A DNA stretch of 64,000 bases from JAWLBW01 sp041687475 (GTDB lineage Bacteria > J088 > JAWLBW01), in contig JAWLBW010000001.1 in NCBI GenBank assembly GCA_041687475.1, forward strand, positions 1 to 64,000, written 5' to 3'. Numbering within the stretch: the first letter of the stretch is position 1; every line of letters begins with the position of its first letter. Position numbers and translations under genes: made by a program. Below are positions 7,640 through 15,560 of this stretch, in pieces. A model generated the notes under the pieces. The model was not told the origin of the DNA. It saw only the letters and a list, made by a program, of their open reading frames with translations, and made no database searches.

Positions 7640-8899
7640 GTGCATAGAAACCAAAAAAATTTGGCCCACTTGCGTGGTAACCGATACGATGTATGGACCG
7701 CCGTCACGACGCCGGCCGTCGCTTCATCTGCGGGCCGCTTCCCATTCATGTTTTTCGTCTCGGCTTTTCTCTTCTTCGCCTCGTCCTACCTGCTGCTTCC
7801 GACGCTGCCGGTCATTCTTCAGCAACGGGGCGCGACCCCCTCTGAAGTCGGCCTGGTCATGGGAGCCTTTACGGCAGCGGCCGTGCTTCTTCGCGGCCCG
7901 GTCGGCAGCCTCGTCGACGCGGTTACCCCCCGTCGCATGCTGCGCGTCGGCCTTGCGCTCACGGCCCTGGGGTTCCTGCCGTACTTTCTTCCCGGCGTGT
8001 TCGCCATGGTGCCGGGGCGAATTCTGCAGGGCCTGGGTCTCGCCGCGTTCAGCACCGCCTCGTACCTTTATCTCGACAGCCTGGGGGGCCCCGCCCGCCG
8101 GGCCGAACTCATCAGCCTGTACGGCCTCAGCGCGAACGTAGCCATGTCGATTGCGCCGGCGTTCGGCTCGTTGCTCGTCGAGCATGGAAACGAGGCGGCG
8201 CTGTACGTCACGGGCGTCGTACTGGCCCTGGGCAGCCTGTCGGTCGTACCGGTACTGCGCAAGCACGCGTCCGTCGAGCCGGTGAGCCGCGAAAGTGTCA
8301 GTGCGTCTGAAGCCGGACGCCGCGACTGGCGCGTCTGGCGCCCCGCGCTGGCCATGCTGGGGCTTGCCGTTGCCTACGGCAGCATCATGGTTTTCGTGCC
8401 CATTGCCATCGAGCGGCAAGGCGCCGAAGATGGATGGGTTTTCTTTTCGACCTACGGCGCCGCCATCATGACAACCCGCATCTCGCTTCGCCGGCGCATC
8501 AACGCCGGCAGCCGGTATCCGTGGATCTGGGGCGGCTGCGCAGCCATTGTATTGGCGCTGGTGTGGCTCATCTTCGCCCGGTCGCTCTTCATGTTCGCCG
8601 TCGCCGCAGTGTTCTTCGGTGCGGGGGTGGGCCTTGCCCACCCCACGCTCATGGCCCTGTGCATGGAATGGGTATCGCAGCGGGCCCGCGCACATGCCAC
8701 CGCCATCGCGACCGCCGCCTTCGACGGAGGCATTGCCGGCGGCGCCGCGTTCAGCGGCTGGATAGCCGGTCTTGGCGGCGTGCGCGCGGCTTTCGTCGCC
8801 GTGGCGATACTCTTCGTTCTCGGCCTTCTGCCGCTGTTGCAGCGCGCGAAAAGACTTTACGAAGGCTCGCCCTTGCCCGGCGATGCGCCGCCGAAATAG
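7640..8899 (+). CDS. Major facilitator superfamily transporter
   Basis: Inner-membrane secondary transporter, about 419 residues, with roughly twelve hydrophobic segments from FPFMFFVSAFLFFASSYLLLP to AAFVAVAILFVLGLLPLL. Between TM2 and TM3 is the motif GSLVDAVTPRRMLRVGLAL, a variant of the MFS GxxxDrxGRR loop. The central cytosolic loop (about 210-240) carries many Ser, Glu and Arg residues. It resembles the MFS_1 drug/sugar group; the substrate cannot be inferred. The start is uncertain: GTG 7640 gives a hydrophilic 35-residue lead, and ATG 7748 begins inside TM1. The 3' end overlaps the convergent ferritin gene by 43 bases. Confidence 0.85.
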   Translation: MHRNQKNLAHLRGNRYDVWTAVTTPAVASSAGRFPFMFFVSAFLFFASSYLLLPTLPVILQQRGATPSEVGLVMGAFTAAAVLLRGPVGSLVDAVTPRRMLRVGLALTALGFLPYFLPGVFAMVPGRILQGLGLAAFSTASYLYLDSLGGPARRAELISLYGLSANVAMSIAPAFGSLLVEHGNEAALYVTGVVLALGSLSVVPVLRKHASVEPVSRESVSASEAGRRDWRVWRPALAMLGLAVAYGSIMVFVPIAIERQGAEDGWVFFSTYGAAIMTTRISLRRRINAGSRYPWIWGGCAAIVLALVWLIFARSLFMFAVAAVFFGAGVGLAHPTLMALCMEWVSQRARAHATAIATAAFDGGIAGGAAFSGWIAGLGGVRAAFVAVAILFVLGLLPLLQRAKRLYEGSPLPGDAPPK

Positions 8900-9423
8900 C
8901 TCTCCATGAGCGTGACCAGGTCTTCGGCGTGTTCCTCTTCGTCGGCCAGCACCTGCTCCATGAGACGGCGCGTTGTCGGGTCGTTGTCGCCGATGTAGCG
9001 AATGACTTCGCCATAGGACTCGATGGCCACGCGCTCGGCAACGAGGTTTTCACGCAGCATGTCGACGATGGTGTCGCCCTCGACATACTCGGCGTGGCTG
9101 CGCTTGCTCAGTACGTCGGGGTTGAAGTCGGGTTCGCCGCCGATCTGTACGATGCGGGCCGCAATGGCGTCGGCGTGGGCCTGTTCCTGTTCTGCGTGCT
9201 CGAGAAACTCGGCCTGTACGGCCTGGGCGTGAATGCCTTTGGCCATGTAGTAATGCCGCTTGTATCGCAAGGTACAGACCAATTCGGTGGCCAGGGCTTC
9301 ATTCAGCAGGCGAATGATCGTTTCACGGTCGCCCTGATAGTTCTCGGTTACGGCGCCCTGCTCGATGTGACGGCGAGCGCGTTCGCGCAGCTCCTGCACG
9401 CTCGAAAGAAATTCTCCAGCCAT
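8857..9423 (-). CDS. Ferritin-like / bacterioferritin-type protein
   Basis: Four-helix di-iron protein, 188 residues, likely to oxidise and store iron or protect against peroxide; cytosolic. Iron ligands: a Glu in the first helix (EALATELVCTL), ExxH in the second (EFLEHAEQEQAH), a Glu in the third (LVAERVAIESY) and ExxH in the fourth (ADEEEHAEDL). The stretches GGEPDFNP and SHAEYVEGD between helices are typical of the stand-alone bacterioferritin-like group. There is no heme-ligand Met that I can place. A good AGGGAGGAAC-type ribosome site precedes the ATG. The 3' end overlaps the MFS gene tail to tail. Confidence 0.88.
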   Translation of the reverse strand: MAGEFLSSVQELRERARRHIEQGAVTENYQGDRETIIRLLNEALATELVCTLRYKRHYYMAKGIHAQAVQAEFLEHAEQEQAHADAIAARIVQIGGEPDFNPDVLSKRSHAEYVEGDTIVDMLRENLVAERVAIESYGEVIRYIGDNDPTTRRLMEQVLADEEEHAEDLVTLMESYFGGASPGKGEPS

Positions 9424-9570
9424 TTGTTCCTCCCTCCGGAATTTCTACCCGCGGCTTCACGCAAACCGTAGGAATGTTCTTTTCCCATTATGGGGCAACC
9501 CCCTGTCTTGGGGAACCGTATTTCTTTCCGGAAAAAATTCTCGGGAATGCGCGCTTGTCATCGCCGCCGA

Positions 9571-9607
9571 AAAGAAAAAGGCTCCGCAGATTTCTCTGCG
9601 GAGCCTT
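9571..9607 (-). terminator. Intrinsic terminator after ppiD
   Basis: Perfect 13-bp stem (AAGGCTCCGCAGA / TCTGCGGAGCCTT) with loop TTTC; on the minus strand a T-rich tract follows. It is placed 26 bases beyond the ppiD stop. Confidence 0.88.
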
Positions 9608-9632
9608 GAGGTGTTGTAGCCGAAGGCCGTGC

Positions 9633-11582
9633 TCAGCCACCGAGGGGGAAACCCTGGCCCTGGGCCGCGGCGGGCTGCTGCGGCGTGATGAAGGTTTCGA
9701 CCTTGGCGCGGTTGCGGGCCGTCTGAATCCACGAGGTGAAGACGGCCTCGCGCTTCGACGAGAGAAGCTCGTTCGTCAGACCCTCGCGTTCCTGGTCGAA
9801 TTGCTTCATGTCGGGCGCCGAGCGGTCTTTCAGCGCGACCACGTAGTAGGTGCCGTCGACCTTGAAGAGGCGGTCGGGAAGCGGGTTTGCAGGCGTCAGG
9901 CGGAAGGCCGCCGTCAGCAGGTCGGCATCCTGGCCGATTTCGGGAACTTCACCGCCCAGGCGGTTGAATGCTCCGGTTTCCTGCACCGTCAGCCGGGTGG
10001 CGGCCTTGAGTGAACCCTTCTCGCGGGCTGCGTCGAGAATGTCGGCGGCGCGGCTGGCCGCTACCACATCGGCACGCTCGTCGCGCAGCGCCTTTTCAAC
10101 GTCGGCGCGAACTTCGTTCAAGGCACGGTCGCGGGCGGGTTCGACGGCGTCGACCCGCACGGCCACCTTGGTGGCGCCGGCGTCGATGAGCTTCGAGCTC
10201 TTGCCGCTTTCGAGTCCGAAGCCGGCCTCGAGCACCTTCTGGCCTTCGAGCACGCCGGGGAAGCGGCCGTTGCGGTTGAGCTGTCCGGTCTTCTGCACCT
10301 GAATGCCGTACGCTTCGGCGACAGCGGTCAGGTCTTCACCCTTCGCGAGGCGATCGGCAATGTCCGACTGCGCTTCTTCGAAAGCCTTGGCGCCCTTCTG
10401 CTGCTTGAGCTCCGATTCGAGAACGGCACGCACCTGTTCGAGCGGCTTGACGCCCGCTTCACGGCGGTCGGTAACCTTGATGACGTGCCAACCGAACTGC
10501 GAGCGAACAGGCGCCGAAACGTCGTTCTTCGGCAGTGAGAAAGCCGCATCTTCAAAAGGTTTCACCATGCGGCCCCGGCCGAAGAAGCCCAGGTCGCCGC
10601 CCGACGAGGCGCTTCCGTCCTGCGAGTTCTTACGGGCCAGTTCGGCGAAGTCGGCACCCGAGCGGGCCTGTTCGGCAATGCCCTCGGCCTTTTTGCGTGC
10701 GTCTTCCCAGGCGGCTTCGTCGTCGCCTTCGACCTTGAAGAGAATGTGGCTCGCGCGAACCTCTTCGTCCTGCTGGAATTCATCACGGCGGGCTTCGTAA
10801 GCGGCCTGCAGTTCTGCGTCGCTCACGGTCTGCGTCTGGGCGAACTTTGCCGGCGAGAAAACGGCGTACGAGAAGGTACGACGCTCGGGCAGGGCGTACT
10901 CCGACTTGTGCGTTTCGTAGTACTCGCCGAGGTCGGCGTCGGTAAGCTTGACATCCTTACGCACGTCATCGGCCGATACGCCGACGAAGGCAAGGTTTGC
11001 CTTGTCGTTGCGGGCGATGAAGAGTTCGCGCAGCTGTTCGTCGGTAACCAGCACCGAGCTCTCGATCATCTGACGCAGGCGATCGATGGTCAGCGATTCG
11101 CGCACTTCCTGCTCGAAAATGGTCGGGGTCAGACCCGTGCCCGCACCCATGAGCGCGCGCTTGTAAATGTCGGGGTCGAACTGCCCGTTCGCATTGCGAA
11201 AGGCTTCGATGGAAAGAATGTAGTCGCGCACTTCCTGATCGGAAACGCGAATGCCCGCTTTGGCGGCCTCGGCCAGGAGAACCTCGCGTTGAACGAGATT
11301 TTCGAGGGCAAGTTGTTCAATCGGCAGTCGATCGAGCATTGCCTGATCGATCTGGCCGCCGAACTGCTGTTTATAGCCCTCGATCATGTTGTTCATGGCG
11401 ACGGCAAGATCGCGGCGATAGATCGGCTCGCCTTCGACGCGGGCGACAATCGAAGCGGTGGCAGAAGAATCGTCCTGCACGCTCGAGAGCACGCCAAAGC
11501 CGATAAAGAAGCTGGCCGCGATGGCAATCAGCACCACCTTCGCGCCGACGCTGTTCCGGTAACGACGGATTTCGTTCAGCAT
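9633..11582 (-). CDS. ppiD: PpiD-like periplasmic peptidyl-prolyl isomerase
   Basis: Membrane-anchored periplasmic folding factor that helps newly exported proteins leave the Sec channel. 649 residues, in the PpiD range. A short cytosolic N-terminus (MLNEIRRYRNS) and one TM (VVLIAIAASFFIGFGVLSS) are followed by a SurA-type chaperone domain. The parvulin (PPIC) domain lies at about 270-375 (ASHILFKVEGD, FAELARKNSQDGSASSGGDLGFF, SQFGWHVIKV). A long helical C-terminal chaperone part ends in a Pro/Gln-rich tail. It may have low isomerase activity, as in E. coli PpiD; I infer a chaperone role. It is monocistronic, with its own promoter, a leader hairpin (see 11614-11639) and a terminator. Confidence 0.93.
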   Translation of the reverse strand: MLNEIRRYRNSVGAKVVLIAIAASFFIGFGVLSSVQDDSSATASIVARVEGEPIYRRDLAVAMNNMIEGYKQQFGGQIDQAMLDRLPIEQLALENLVQREVLLAEAAKAGIRVSDQEVRDYILSIEAFRNANGQFDPDIYKRALMGAGTGLTPTIFEQEVRESLTIDRLRQMIESSVLVTDEQLRELFIARNDKANLAFVGVSADDVRKDVKLTDADLGEYYETHKSEYALPERRTFSYAVFSPAKFAQTQTVSDAELQAAYEARRDEFQQDEEVRASHILFKVEGDDEAAWEDARKKAEGIAEQARSGADFAELARKNSQDGSASSGGDLGFFGRGRMVKPFEDAAFSLPKNDVSAPVRSQFGWHVIKVTDRREAGVKPLEQVRAVLESELKQQKGAKAFEEAQSDIADRLAKGEDLTAVAEAYGIQVQKTGQLNRNGRFPGVLEGQKVLEAGFGLESGKSSKLIDAGATKVAVRVDAVEPARDRALNEVRADVEKALRDERADVVAASRAADILDAAREKGSLKAATRLTVQETGAFNRLGGEVPEIGQDADLLTAAFRLTPANPLPDRLFKVDGTYYVVALKDRSAPDMKQFDQEREGLTNELLSSKREAVFTSWIQTARNRAKVETFITPQQPAAAQGQGFPLGG

Positions 11583-11613
11583 ACTGGCTCAGTTACCCCA
11601 AAGTGACAAGCAG

Positions 11614-11639
11614 AAAAAAGCATCCGGCCTTCCGGATGC
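11614..11639 (-). terminator. Terminator-like hairpin in the ppiD leader
   Basis: Perfect 8-bp stem GCATCCGG / CCGGATGC with a 4-base loop, then six T on the minus strand. It lies 32 bases before the ppiD start and in the same orientation. No minus-strand gene lies between it and the terminator at 12372-12399, so it is not simply the end of an upstream gene. It may be an attenuator, or a read-through block. Confidence 0.6.
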
Positions 11640-11653
11640 ATGAAAAGAACATA

Positions 11654-11682
11654 AGTATACTCAACCGCACAGGGGTTTTCCA
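11654..11682 (-). promoter_or_regulatory. Probable promoter upstream of ppiD
   Basis: Minus strand: TGGAAA (11682-11677), 17-base spacer, TATACT (11659-11654). Transcription would begin near 11647 and run straight into the leader hairpin at 11639-11614. Confidence 0.45.
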
Positions 11683-11766
11683 CAGGCGCAGAGCGGCGGC
11701 AGGCCGCGGGCTCGGGAGGGCGGCTCCGGGCGACCGAAGAAAAAGGCCTGACCGGCACGCAATCAT

Positions 11767-11795
11767 TTGAAATCGCCCGAGGCCTCTGCTACCTT
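11767..11795 (+). promoter_or_regulatory. Possible promoter for the OsmC gene
   Basis: TTGAAA, a 17-base spacer and TACCTT, followed by only six bases before the ATG at 11802. The predicted start point coincides with the start codon, and no ribosome site is visible, so the mRNA may be leaderless. The -10 match is weak. Confidence 0.35.
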
Positions 11796-11801
11796 GGCTT
11801 C

Positions 11802-12215
11802 ATGAGTTCTGAGCGAACCGCCCATGTTGAATTAAGCGGCGACAGTGCCTTCTCAACCGTCTCTACCGTCGGCCCCCACAAGGTGCTGAACGATGTGCCG
11901 GAAAACGTAGGCGGTCGCGATCTGGGTATCACCCCCGAAGAAATGGTCATTTCGGCCTACGGCAGCTGCACCTCGATGACGGTGTTGATGTACGCCAGGC
12001 GCAAGGAATGGCCGGTCGAAAGGGTCGACGTCGACGTCAGCATGGAGCGGCGTCCGGGTCAGACGGCCAAGCTGACACGCCGCATTCGCCTGGTGGGACC
12101 TCTCGACGAGGAACAGCGTGCGCGCCTGCTGCAGATTGCCGACAAGTGCCCCGTGCATCGCATTCTCTCGCATAACGAATTGAATACGGTTCTGGAGGAA
12201 GTCGAACATGGCTGA
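11802..12215 (+). CDS. OsmC/Ohr-family protein
   Basis: Cys-based peroxidase family that reduces organic hydroperoxides. 137 residues, typical length; cytosolic dimer. Both catalytic cysteines are in place: Cys56 in YGSCTSMTVLMYARRKEWP, the start of the long central helix, and Cys116 in DKCPVHRIL. The N-terminal half, HKVLNDVPENVGGRDLGITPEE, is the usual OsmC beta-region. The closest type looks like the YhfA/OsmC group rather than classical Ohr. It is followed by a coupled 46-residue membrane protein whose ATG lies inside this gene. Confidence 0.9.
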   Translation: MSSERTAHVELSGDSAFSTVSTVGPHKVLNDVPENVGGRDLGITPEEMVISAYGSCTSMTVLMYARRKEWPVERVDVDVSMERRPGQTAKLTRRIRLVGPLDEEQRARLLQIADKCPVHRILSHNELNTVLEEVEHG

Positions 12216-12348
12216 AGCCACTGAAAACAACCGCGGACTGACGATCAAGCCCGTACACTTTCCCATGGTGGTCAAGGTAACCGCCGCCACCGTGTGGGGC
12301 CTTGGCGTCGTCGGCTCCGTTCTGGAAATTCTTTTCCAGGCGCACTGA
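12208..12348 (+). CDS. Small single-pass membrane protein, 46 aa
   Basis: A short gene that begins 8 bases before the OsmC stop. GGAGGAA sits about 9 bases upstream of its ATG. The product starts with a polar stretch (MAEATENNRGLTIKPVHFP) and has one hydrophobic segment (about 20-43, MVVKVTAATVWGLGVVGSVLEI), ending FQAH. A strong bidirectional terminator follows 24 bases later, so the two genes form a closed unit. No family recognised; the ribosome site, coupling and coherent TM make it a believable gene. Confidence 0.65.
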   Translation: MAEATENNRGLTIKPVHFPMVVKVTAATVWGLGVVGSVLEILFQAH

Positions 12349-12371
12349 CGAAAAGCTGATGCTGAAGAGTG

Positions 12372-12399
12372 AAAAAAGGGCGCGCAGGCGCCCTTTTTT
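12372..12399. terminator. Bidirectional intrinsic terminator
   Basis: Symmetric hairpin: six A, GGGCGC, a 4-base loop, GCGCCC, six T. It serves the OsmC unit on the plus strand and the PLP-enzyme gene on the minus strand. Confidence 0.92.
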
Positions 12400-12474
12400 C
12401 GTTCCGGGTTTTCTTGCTTCCGTGACGCAGAGCTGTCTGCACGTCGAAGATCGTCTGCTTCAGGGTCGTGTGTT

Positions 12475-13698
12475 TCAGGCCGACGCCGAAACCAGCGCGC
12501 GCAGCTCGGGCGGCAGATCGGCGGGGTCGCCCTGGGCAACCGGAGCCGAGTTGAAGGTGTTCCAGAAGAGCAGGGCGCCGCTGCGCTCGCGTGCCCACGC
12601 GAGAAAGGCGGCCATGGCTTTGGCCGTATAGGTCTGCTCGAGGGGAAAGTGCGGCGAGGCCCACTCTGCGGCGGCCAGGCCCTCGGGGGTCGGCTTGCCA
12701 TAGCCCCCGCCGTAGAACCGATTCTCGACCACCAGGTCGTCGCTTTCGAGCGGAACGTCGGGCACGCTCGGGTCAAGGCTGCGCAACGCGCCCAGGGTGC
12801 GGTTTGCAAGGCGAAGAATGTTCCACCGGTTGGCAACGATGGGTTCGGTAATGCGCACGGCGACGATGCGCGACGGCAGGCCGGCAAGACGCAGGCCCAC
12901 GAGCAGGCCGGCTGCCGTACCGCAGCTGCCCGACGCGACAAACACATAATCAGGCTGCTCGATGACGCCGGCCCGTACCTGTTCGGCGAGCTCGAGGCCG
13001 GCGTTGATGTGGCCGATATTGCCGAGCGACGTCGTGGCCCCCGCCGGAATGTAGTACGGTTTTTGCTCGTTCTGCAGCGAAATGTACGAGCGCAGCCCGC
13101 GAGCCACCGACGAAACGTAACCCCCGCCGTAGGTAATGTTTGCGCCTGCCGCCACATCGGCCAGCAGGTTACGGCGCACATGCGCGGTAACGGGCTGTTC
13201 GAAGAGGCAGACATCGACCCGCATGCCCAGTCGCCCCCCGTGAATGGCCGAGGCAAGGCACTGGTTCGAACCGAGGCCGCCCACGGTAAACAGGGCGTCG
13301 TAGCCCCCGAGCCGTGCTTCGGCCAGAAGGTGTTCGAGCTTGCGAACCTTGTTTCCCCCGTAAACCGGCGAAGTCATGTCGTCGCGCTTGACGTACAGGC
13401 GCGCGTCGCGCGAAGCCCCGGTGGGCAGCGGCAGGTCGTGGGCGGGGGTGGGGTAGGTGCCCAGCGGCATCCACGCCAGTCGGCCGCGCAGGCGCGGAAA
13501 ACGGTCAAGTAGTTCGCTACTTCGGCCTTCATACAGGGCCTCGACCCGTTCAGCCGGAAACCGCAGCAGCTTGTCGACTTCGTGGTTGTACCATGCGACA
13601 CCGCCCACGCCCGCGCAGGCGGCGGCGCCGAGCCCCGTGCCGATGAACGCCCGCCGCGAGATGCTGCGCCCGTGGACCTGGTTCTCTCCATCGCTCAT
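12475..13698 (-). CDS. PLP-dependent enzyme (D-cysteine desulfhydrase/ACC deaminase-like) with Tat signal
   Basis: Fold-type II PLP enzyme of the tryptophan-synthase-beta superfamily, closest to D-cysteine desulfhydrase / ACC deaminase. Signature: LYVKRDDMTSPVYGGNKVRKLE, with Lys117 of GGNK as the Schiff-base lysine; then GGLGSNQCLASA and the phosphate loop region ASGSCGTAAG. Unusually, the N-terminus is a twin-arginine signal: SISRRAFIG with R15-R16, then a hydrophobic stretch GTGLGAAACAGVGGVAWY. A folded cofactor-loaded enzyme exported by Tat is logical but rare for this family. ATG 13698 has GGGAG 9 bases upstream, and longer starts lack this. The substrate is not certain. Confidence 0.82.
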   Translation of the reverse strand: MSDGENQVHGRSISRRAFIGTGLGAAACAGVGGVAWYNHEVDKLLRFPAERVEALYEGRSSELLDRFPRLRGRLAWMPLGTYPTPAHDLPLPTGASRDARLYVKRDDMTSPVYGGNKVRKLEHLLAEARLGGYDALFTVGGLGSNQCLASAIHGGRLGMRVDVCLFEQPVTAHVRRNLLADVAAGANITYGGGYVSSVARGLRSYISLQNEQKPYYIPAGATTSLGNIGHINAGLELAEQVRAGVIEQPDYVFVASGSCGTAAGLLVGLRLAGLPSRIVAVRITEPIVANRWNILRLANRTLGALRSLDPSVPDVPLESDDLVVENRFYGGGYGKPTPEGLAAAEWASPHFPLEQTYTAKAMAAFLAWARERSGALLFWNTFNSAPVAQGDPADLPPELRALVSASA

Positions 13699-13718
13699 AA
13701 TCGATCTCTCCCGGCCAA

Positions 13719-13724
13719 AGTATA
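13719..13724 (-). promoter_or_regulatory. Possible -10 box for the PLP-enzyme gene
   Basis: TATACT on the minus strand about 20 bases before the ATG at 13698. No convincing -35 at 16-18 bases. A 14-bp direct repeat (GCGAATGGCTGTCG) at 13786-13799 and 13806-13819 lies further upstream, partly in the end of the next gene. Confidence 0.3.
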
Positions 13725-13802
13725 GCAGGTACGAGGGATCGGTGTCGGCAATCGGAGTCGGGTTACGGCTGGCCGGCGAACTTGGGCGAATGGCTGTCGG
13801 CT

Positions 13803-14795
13803 TCAGCGAATGGCTGTCGAAGGTTCGGCGGCCGCCTGCATGGTTCCCAGGGTCTGCACCATGCCGTCGGACTCTCTTTCCCAGACGAGCACGGTGCCCG
13901 CCTGCCGTCGCAGGCGCAGAAGGTCGCCGGCCGGCAATACGGCCACCCGGCGCGACAGCGGCGACCCCATGATTTCGTCGGCCAGCCAACTCATGGGTTC
14001 GTTGGGATCTGCGGGCGACTGCCAGAAGGCGCCGTAGTGTATGGGCACCATGACCCGCGCACCCAGCATGCGAAAGGCGGCCAGAGCCTGGGGCGGGTTG
14101 ATGTGGTGTCTCTCCCAACGGGGGCTGGGCTCCCTTCCCCTGACAGGTCCGATGGGAAGCAATGCCAGATCTATATGAGGAAACCGCTTGCCGATTTCCA
14201 CGAACATGTCCGGGTTGTATCCGGTATCGCCGGCGAAATAGACGGTGAAGCCTTCGGCTTCGACAATCCAACCGCCGAAGGTGCCGCTCCACAGACCGTC
14301 GAATCCAAGGTAGCCGCCCCAATGCTGCGCGGGCACGGCGGTAATGCGCGCCGCACGACCCTCGCGGTTGATGACCAGGCGCGATTGCCACCAGTCGAAG
14401 CCGAAGGTCGGTCGGGGCGAAAGCCAGGCCTGAAATCGTTTGCTGTCGGGGGGAAAGAAGACGGGCACCCCGGGGGCGAGTTTACTCAAGCTCCACGGAT
14501 CGAAGTGATCCATGTGCGAATGCGAAATGAGCGCTACGTCGATGGGGGGAAGCGCTTCCGGGTCGAGCCCCAGGGCCTCCTTCCGCAAAAAGACGCCGCC
14601 CAGCTTGTGCGTGAAGAGTGGGTCGGTAAGAAAGCGGAACCCCTTGATGTCGACCCATACCGTGGCGTGCCCGGCTCGCACGACCCGCACGCCCTCGACG
14701 GGACTCTGGGGTATCTGCGGACGAATGATCGGATGGCTGAGGCATGCCGCGAACATCACGGCAAAGACTAGCGGAATCAGTCGCACCCCCGGCAT
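13803..14795 (-). CDS. Metallo-beta-lactamase-fold hydrolase, probable lipoprotein
   Basis: Two-zinc hydrolase of the UlaG / NAPE-PLD-like branch (330 residues). Metal site: ISHSHMDHFD (HxHxDH), ITAVPAQHWGG, FAGDTGY with the bridging Asp, and the final His in VPIHYGAFW. NAPE-PLD-like proteins cleave phospholipids and UlaG cleaves lactones; the long WSGTFGGW...FAGDTGYNPDMF region is closer to the former. The N-terminus LIPLVFAVMFAACLSHP has a lipobox-like FAAC, so the protein is probably anchored in the periplasm. It lies 104 bases upstream of the Tat-PLP gene in the same direction, and both products are exported. Confidence 0.85.
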   Translation of the reverse strand: MPGVRLIPLVFAVMFAACLSHPIIRPQIPQSPVEGVRVVRAGHATVWVDIKGFRFLTDPLFTHKLGGVFLRKEALGLDPEALPPIDVALISHSHMDHFDPWSLSKLAPGVPVFFPPDSKRFQAWLSPRPTFGFDWWQSRLVINREGRAARITAVPAQHWGGYLGFDGLWSGTFGGWIVEAEGFTVYFAGDTGYNPDMFVEIGKRFPHIDLALLPIGPVRGREPSPRWERHHINPPQALAAFRMLGARVMVPIHYGAFWQSPADPNEPMSWLADEIMGSPLSRRVAVLPAGDLLRLRRQAGTVLVWERESDGMVQTLGTMQAAAEPSTAIR

Positions 14796-14827
14796 ACGGC
14801 TCCTCCCTTTCGCCCCAGTATGGCATG

Positions 14828-14857
14828 AAAAAAGGCCGCCGGGTACCCGGTGGCCTT
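14828..14857 (-). terminator. Intrinsic terminator after the membrane-protein gene
   Basis: Stem of about 12 bp (AAGGCCGCCGGG / CCCGGTGGCCTT, one G-T pair) with a T-run on the minus strand, 25 bases past the stop at 14883. Confidence 0.8.
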
Positions 14858-14882
14858 GCTTGAAAACCGATTGTCCTGCGCT

Positions 14883-15476
14883 TCAGGGCCGCACGGGCGG
14901 CAAGAGGCCGGCCCCGCTTTCGCGTAGATTGCGAATCACAAGAAACAGCAGCGGCACACCGACGAAGACCCCCATGCCCAGCATGGTAAGCACCCAGGTC
15001 GTATCGTGCCAGACCCATGGCTTATCGCCCAGCGCGCGTGTCGCCGCTTCGGGATAATCGGCATGGCGTACCAGCACGAGAAAGCGCTGCAGCGCCGCTG
15101 CCGTGACGCCCACGAGCAAGACTGCCCCGACGGCCGGTACGGCCAGGGCCGACCGCGGCGTGTCGCCACGCACCAACGCCGCCGTGAGGCCGAACCCGAA
15201 CAGAACGGCGAGGGGATACGACAACATGGTCAGCGCCGCCGCCCAGCCGGGCACCTGCGATGCATCCACATAGTACAGCCATGACCAGTCGGGCCACTGG
15301 GTGTAGAAGAACACCCCGGTGGGCAGAAAGATCAGAAAGGCGAAGAGCGCCGTCTCACGAAACCAGCGGTTCAGCCAGAGCGATCCGGCGCCGGCAAGCT
15401 GCCGGTGCGCGCTCAGGGCAAGAACGGCCCCACAGATGAGGCAAAGTGGTAAATCCTGGAAGACTGTGGGAATCAC
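14883..15476 (-). CDS. Multi-pass inner-membrane protein, unknown function
   Basis: Not recognised. 197 residues with about five hydrophobic segments: near 5-22, 41-58 (ALFAFLIFLPTGVFFYT), 73-98, 107-130 and 153-180 (TWVLTMLGMGVFVGVPLLFLVI). WPDWSWLYYVDASQVPGW between TM2 and TM3 is aromatic-rich and probably faces the periplasm. The C-terminus RNLRESGAG is positively charged. A terminator follows it, and the MaoC gene lies 84 bases upstream with the same direction. Confidence 0.7.
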   Translation of the reverse strand: MIPTVFQDLPLCLICGAVLALSAHRQLAGAGSLWLNRWFRETALFAFLIFLPTGVFFYTQWPDWSWLYYVDASQVPGWAAALTMLSYPLAVLFGFGLTAALVRGDTPRSALAVPAVGAVLLVGVTAAALQRFLVLVRHADYPEAATRALGDKPWVWHDTTWVLTMLGMGVFVGVPLLFLVIRNLRESGAGLLPPVRP

Positions 15477-15560
15477 CCCCCGGCGTGACGGAGCGAACCG
15501 TCGTCAAACGTTGCGGAAATGAGGGGAAGGGCTGAGTCGGGCCTCTTCCCCGTTGAAAAA

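Noticed and set aside
11853..13256. 467-codon minus frame overlapping OsmC and the PLP gene
   Set aside because: It crosses a strong terminator and two real genes; the translation is Arg/Ser/Pro-rich noise.
13699..14391. N-terminal extension of the PLP enzyme frame to 14391
   Set aside because: It overlaps the metallo-beta-lactamase-fold gene and lacks domain similarity; the start at 13698 has a ribosome site and a Tat signal.
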